DNA of 33,600 nucleotides from Saccoglossus kowalevskii. Taxonomy: Eukaryota; Hemichordata; Enteropneusta; Harrimaniidae. This document shows, piece by piece, positions 30,134 through 33,600 of the stretch. Where the stretch lies: assembly GCF_000003605.2 (NCBI RefSeq), contig NW_003109254.1, positions 1-33,600 on the forward strand, read 5' to 3'. The first letter of the stretch is position 1. Each line of letters begins with the position of its first letter. Under the pieces are notes generated by a model. It was not told where the DNA came from, did no database searches, and was given only the letters and a program-made list of their open reading frames with translations. The position numbers were made by a program, and so were the translations under genes.

Positions 30134-30391
30134 GGCGATGACAATAACAATTCTTTGTATTGAGCGAATTTGAAATAAATTCAGTTTTTCGAATAACTTC
30201 ACGTATATTTGAAATATCAATTGTATTGCATCGTCTATCATTTCACGAATTTGTAATCACTTTTATTAAAATTGAAATATTTTTGGAAGACATTTAAAAC
30301 GTCTATATTAGCATTATGAATATATTTAATTGGTTATAATTGTAAAAATTATATTTCAAACATCACTGTTTGAATTGTGAATCATAATTAC

Positions 30392-30464
30392 TACATCGTG
30401 TGAGGATCGAACTCACGACCTTCAGATTATGAGACTGACGCGCTGCCTACTGCGCTAACGAGGC
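30392..30464 (-). tRNA. tRNA-Met-CAT: tRNA-Met(CAT) copy 92
   Basis: G70>U opposes C3; C72>U is a wobble. Trailer loop GTGA. Confidence 0.82.
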
Positions 30465-30720
30465 GGCGATGGCAATAACAATTCTTTGTATTGAGCGAAT
30501 TTGAAATAAATTCAGTTTTTCGAATAACTTCAGGTATATTTGAAATATCAATTGTTTTGCATCGTATCATTTCACGAATTTGTAATCGCTTTTATTAAAA
30601 TTGAAATATTTATGGAAGACATTTCAAACGTCTATATTAGCATTATGGATATATTTAATTGGTTATAATTTTAAAAATTATATTTCAAACATCACTGTTT
30701 GAATTGTGAATCATAATTAC

Positions 30721-30793
30721 TGCCTCGTGTGAGGATCGAACTCACGACCTTCAGATTATAAGACTAACGCGATGCCTACTGCGCTAACAAGGC
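30721..30793 (-). tRNA. tRNA-Met-like copy 93, anticodon TAT
   Basis: C34>U gives anticodon TAT (isoleucine AUA) on the C28>U/G22>U/C5>U background, so the D stem has a mismatch. Trailer loop GTGA. Confidence 0.78.
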
Positions 30794-31051
30794 GGCGATG
30801 ACAATAACAATTCCTTGTATTGAGCGAATTTGAAATAAATTCAGTTTTTCGAATAACTTCACGTATATTTGAAATATCAATTGTATTGCATCGTCTATCA
30901 TTTCACGAATTTGTAATCGCTTTTATTAAAATTGAAATATTTTTGGAAGACATTTCAAACGTCTATATTAGCATTATGAATATATTTAATTGGTTATAAT
31001 TTTAAAAATTATATTTCAAACATCACTGTTTGAATTGTGAATCATAATTAC

Positions 31052-31124
31052 TGCCTGGTGTGAGGATCGAACTCACGACCTTCAGATTATGAGACTAACG
31101 CGATGCCTACTGCGCTAACAAGGC
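31052..31124 (-). tRNA. tRNA-Met-CAT: tRNA-Met(CAT) copy 94
   Basis: C28>U, G22>U, C5>U plus G68>C, so pair 5-68 is U-C and lost. Trailer loop GTGA. Confidence 0.76.
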
Positions 31125-31382
31125 GGCGATGACAATAACAATTCCTTGTATTGAGCGAATTTGAAATAAATTCAGTTTTTCGAATAACTTCACGTATATT
31201 TGAAATATCAATTGTATTGCATCGTCTATCATTTCACGAATTTGTAATCGCTTTTATTAAAATTGAAATATTTTTGGAAGACATTTCAAACGTCTATATT
31301 ATCATTATGAATATATTTAATTGGTTATAATTTACAAAATCATATTTCAAACATCACTGTTTAAATTGTGAATCATAATTAC

Positions 31383-31455
31383 TGCCTCGTGTGAGGATCG
31401 AACTCACGACCTTCAGATTATGAGACTGACGCGCTGCCTACTGCGCAAACAAGGC
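31383..31455 (-). tRNA. tRNA-Met-CAT: tRNA-Met(CAT) copy 95
   Basis: A9>U and C5>U. Trailer as in copies 27 and 31: loop GTGA, G-U in the stem, T4. Confidence 0.87.
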
Positions 31456-31715
31456 GGCGATGACAATAACAATTCTTTTGTAGTGAGCGAATTTAAAATA
31501 TATTCAGATTGTGGAATAACTTCACGTATATTTGAAATATCAATAGTATTGCATCGTCTATCATTTCACGAATTTGTAATCGCTTTTATTAAAATTGAAA
31601 TATTTTTGGAAGACATTTCAAACGTCTATATAAGCATAATCAACATATTTAATTGGTTATAATTGCAAAAAATTATATTTCAAACATTAGTGTTTGAATT
31701 GTGAATCATAATTAC

Positions 31716-31788
31716 TGCCTCGTGTGAGGATCGAACTCACGACCTTCAGATTATGAGACTAACGCGCTGCCTACTGCGCTAACAAGGC
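31716..31788 (-). tRNA. tRNA-Met-CAT: tRNA-Met(CAT) copy 96
   Basis: C28>U and C5>U wobbles. Trailer loop CTAA, T6. Confidence 0.92.
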
Positions 31789-32045
31789 GGCGATGACAAT
31801 AACAATTCTTTGTATTGAGGGAATTTGAAATAAATTCAGTTTTTCGAATAACTTCACGTATATTTGAAATATCAATTGTATTGCATCGTCTATCATTTCA
31901 CGAATTTGTAATCGCTTTTATTAAAATTGAAATATTTTTGGAAGACATTTCAAACGTCTATATTAGCATAATCAATATATTTAATTGGTTATAATTGTAA
32001 AAATTATATTTCAAACATTAGTATCGAATTGTGAATCATAATTAC

Positions 32046-32117
32046 TGCCTCATGTGAGGATCGAACTCACGACCGTCAGATTATGAGACTGACGCGCTGC
32101 TACTGCGCTAACGAGGC
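32046..32117 (-). tRNA. tRNA-Met-CAT: tRNA-Met(CAT) copy 97, D-loop deletion
   Basis: Only 72 bases: one of G18/G19 is deleted, removing a D-loop/T-loop contact and damaging the A box. C67>U and A44>C are also present. The trailer hairpin is destroyed (tattagtatcgaat region). Probably a pseudogene. Confidence 0.65.
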
Positions 32118-32375
32118 GGCGATGACAATAACAATTCTTTGTATTGAGCGAATTTGAAATAAATTCAGTTTTTCGAATAACTTCACGTATATTTGAAATA
32201 TCAATTGTATTGCATCGTCTATCATTTCACGAATTTGTAATCGCTTTTATTAAAATTGAAATATTTTTGGAAGACATTTCAAACGTCTATATTAGCATAA
32301 TCAATATATTTAATTGGTTATAATTGTAAAAATTATATTTCAAACATTAGTGTTTGAATTGTGAATCATAATTAC

Positions 32376-32448
32376 TGCCTCGTGTGAGGATCGAACTCAC
32401 GACCTTCAGATTACGAGACTGACGCGCTGCCTACTGCGCTAACGAGGC
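32376..32448 (-). tRNA. tRNA-Met-like copy 98, anticodon CGT
   Basis: Identical to copy 90: consensus body with A35>G only. Two copies with an intact body show this variant has been propagated by array duplication. Trailer loop CTAA. Confidence 0.88.
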
Positions 32449-32707
32449 GGCGATGACAATAACAATTCTTTGTATTGAGCGAATTTGAAATAAATTCAGT
32501 TTTTCGAATAACTTCAGGTATATTTGAAATATCAATTGTTTTGCATCGTATTTCATTTCACGAATTAGTAATCGCTTTTATTAAAATTGAAATATTTTTG
32601 GAAGACATTTAAAACGTCTATATTAGCATTATGAATATATTTAATTGGTTATAATTGTAAAAAATTATATTTCAAACATCACTGTTTGAATTGCGAATCA
32701 TAATTAC

Positions 32708-32780
32708 TGCCTCGTGTGAGGATCGAACTCACGACCTTCAGATTATGAGACTAACGCGCTGCCTACTGCGCTAACAAGGC
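32708..32780 (-). tRNA. tRNA-Met-CAT: tRNA-Met(CAT) copy 99
   Basis: C28>U and C5>U wobbles. Trailer loop GTGA, T6. Confidence 0.92.
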
Positions 32781-33038
32781 GGCGATGACAATAACAATTC
32801 TTTGTATTGAGCGAATTTGAAATAAATTCAGTTTTTCGAATAACTTCACGTATATTTTAAATATCAATTGTATTGCATCGTGTTTCATTTCACGAATTTG
32901 TAATCGCTTATATTAAAATTGAAATATTTTTGGAAGACATTTAAAACGTCTATATTAGCATTATGAATATATTTAATTGGTTATAATTGTAAAAATTATA
33001 TTTCAAACAGCACTGTTTGAATTGTAAATCATAATAAC

Positions 33039-33111
33039 TGCCTCGTGTGAGGATCGAACTCACGACCTTCAGATTATGAGACTGACGCGCTGCCTACTGC
33101 GCTAACGAGGC
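33039..33111 (-). tRNA. tRNA-Met-CAT: tRNA-Met(CAT) copy 100
   Basis: Exact consensus. Trailer loop GTGC; flank shared with copy 15 (gtaaatcataataactg). Confidence 0.96.
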
Positions 33112-33370
33112 GGCGACGACAATACATAATTCTTTGTATTGGGCGAATTTAAAATATATTCAGTTTTTGGAATAACTTCACGTATATTTGAAATATCAAT
33201 TGTATTACATCGTCTATCATTTCACGAATTTGTAATCGCTTATATTAAAATTGAAATATTTTTGGAAGACATTTCAAACGTCTATATTAGCATAATCAAT
33301 ATATTTAATTGGTTATAATTGTAAAAATTATATTTCAAACATCAGTGTTTGAATTATGAATCATAATTAC

Positions 33371-33443
33371 TGCCTCGTGCGAGGATCGAACTCACTACCT
33401 TCAGATTATGAGACTGACGCGCTGCCTACTGCGCTAACGAGGC
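33371..33443 (-). tRNA. tRNA-Met-CAT: tRNA-Met(CAT) copy 101
   Basis: A64>G (G-U in the T stem) and C48>A, which removes the usual G15-C48 contact. Trailer loop CTGA. Confidence 0.83.
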
Positions 33444-33600
33444 GGCGACGACAATATATAATTCTTTGTATTGGGCGAATTTAAAATATATTCAGTTTTT
33501 GGAATAACTTCACGTATATTTGAAATATCAATTGTATTGCATCGTCTATCATTTCACGAATTTGTAATCGCTTTTATTAAAATTGAATATTTTTGGGAGA
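33444..33600. other. Partial type B spacer at right edge
   Basis: 5' flank of copy 101 with type B markers (gggcg, tttttgg, cacgtata, tattgcatcgtctatc). The last 20 bases depart from the consensus by a missing a and an extra g. No gene seen. Confidence 0.85.

Larger units (their letters stand above)
29729..30225 (-). repeat. Block (copies 90-91) duplicated at 32376-32872
   Basis: Copies 90-91 match 98-99 at an offset of 2,647 bp, including the CGT anticodon, loops CTAA/GTGA, the gaattagtaatcg spacer marker and T6 beside copies 91 and 99. The match ends in the next spacer. Confidence 0.8.
1..33600 (-). repeat. Tandem array of ~331-bp tRNA-Met units, 101 copies
   Basis: The same unit recurs from the first to the last base with starts spaced almost always 330-332 bp. 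Exceptions are 327-328 bp where short deletions occur and 350 bp after copy 47, where 18 bp are inserted. Every unit has a minus-strand tRNA-Met, so the array is strictly head to tail. Spacers are about as conserved as the tRNA itself, which indicates homogenisation of whole units rather than selection on the tRNA alone. Both window edges cut a spacer, so the true array is longer. No other gene interrupts it. Confidence 0.98.

Noticed and set aside
1-33600. tRNA-derived SINE family
   Set aside because: Units are strictly tandem, have a complete acceptor stem and discriminator base, and show no poly(A) or simple tail and no target-site duplications. SINEs are dispersed and usually lose the mature tRNA 3' half.
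1-33600. CRISPR array or bacterial tRNA operon
   Set aside because: The repeat-to-spacer geometry is wrong, spacers are homologous to each other, no CCA is encoded, and the A and B boxes and tRNA body are eukaryotic.
1-33600. Plant origin
   Set aside because: Plant nuclear elongator tRNA-Met genes normally contain an intron after the anticodon; none of the 101 copies does. This is a family-level argument and does not identify the species.

Overview
The whole 33.6-kb window is one uninterrupted head-to-tail tandem array. The unit is about 331 bp: a 73-bp elongator tRNA-Met gene (anticodon CAT) on the minus strand plus a strongly A+T-rich spacer of about 258 bp. I count 101 tRNA copies, all in the same orientation. 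The window starts and ends inside spacers, so neither edge of the array is seen. There is no convincing protein-coding gene, mobile element, CRISPR array or other RNA gene.

The source is a eukaryote, most likely an A+T-rich animal genome. The tRNA has eukaryotic-type A and B boxes, no encoded CCA and no intron; plant elongator tRNA-Met genes normally carry an intron. Its body matches what I recall of metazoan elongator tRNA-Met. All seven CpGs inside the tRNA show transitions at both bases somewhere in the array, which suggests germline CpG methylation. I cannot name the species.

Unit layout in the direction of transcription (right to left on the plus strand): a conserved upstream block about 15-29 bases before the tRNA; the tRNA with internal A and B boxes; a 17-base linker; an 8-bp hairpin with a 4-base loop (most often the GNRA sequence GTGA); 6 A/T bases; and a T-run of 4-8 that acts as the probable Pol III terminator, about 44 bases after the mature 3' end. 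The rest of the spacer holds short imperfect dyads and several linked sequence variants.

Regionally, copies 1-11 and 78-99 have mostly one spacer type ('gatgacaataacaattc', 'gagcg'). Copies 12-77 alternate this type with a second ('gacgacaatacataattc', 'gggcg') and with mosaics of the two. Shared marker substitutions and hairpin loops show higher-order duplications: a five-unit (1,655 bp) repeat at 17477-20786 with related blocks at 12161 and 22776, an 8/9-unit duplication of 21118-22850 at 24099-25500, and smaller ones. By my reading 21 copies are the exact 73-base consensus and the other 80 carry one to four changes. Five copies have a changed anticodon: TAT twice, CGT twice, CTT once. The array therefore behaves like a tRNA-gene satellite: homogenised by unequal exchange and gene conversion, with some copies decaying and some possibly acquiring new decoding identities.

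tRNA positions are numbered 1-73 from the 5' end, which coincides with standard numbering for this tRNA. Substitutions are given on the transcript strand, and loops as transcript-sense DNA.
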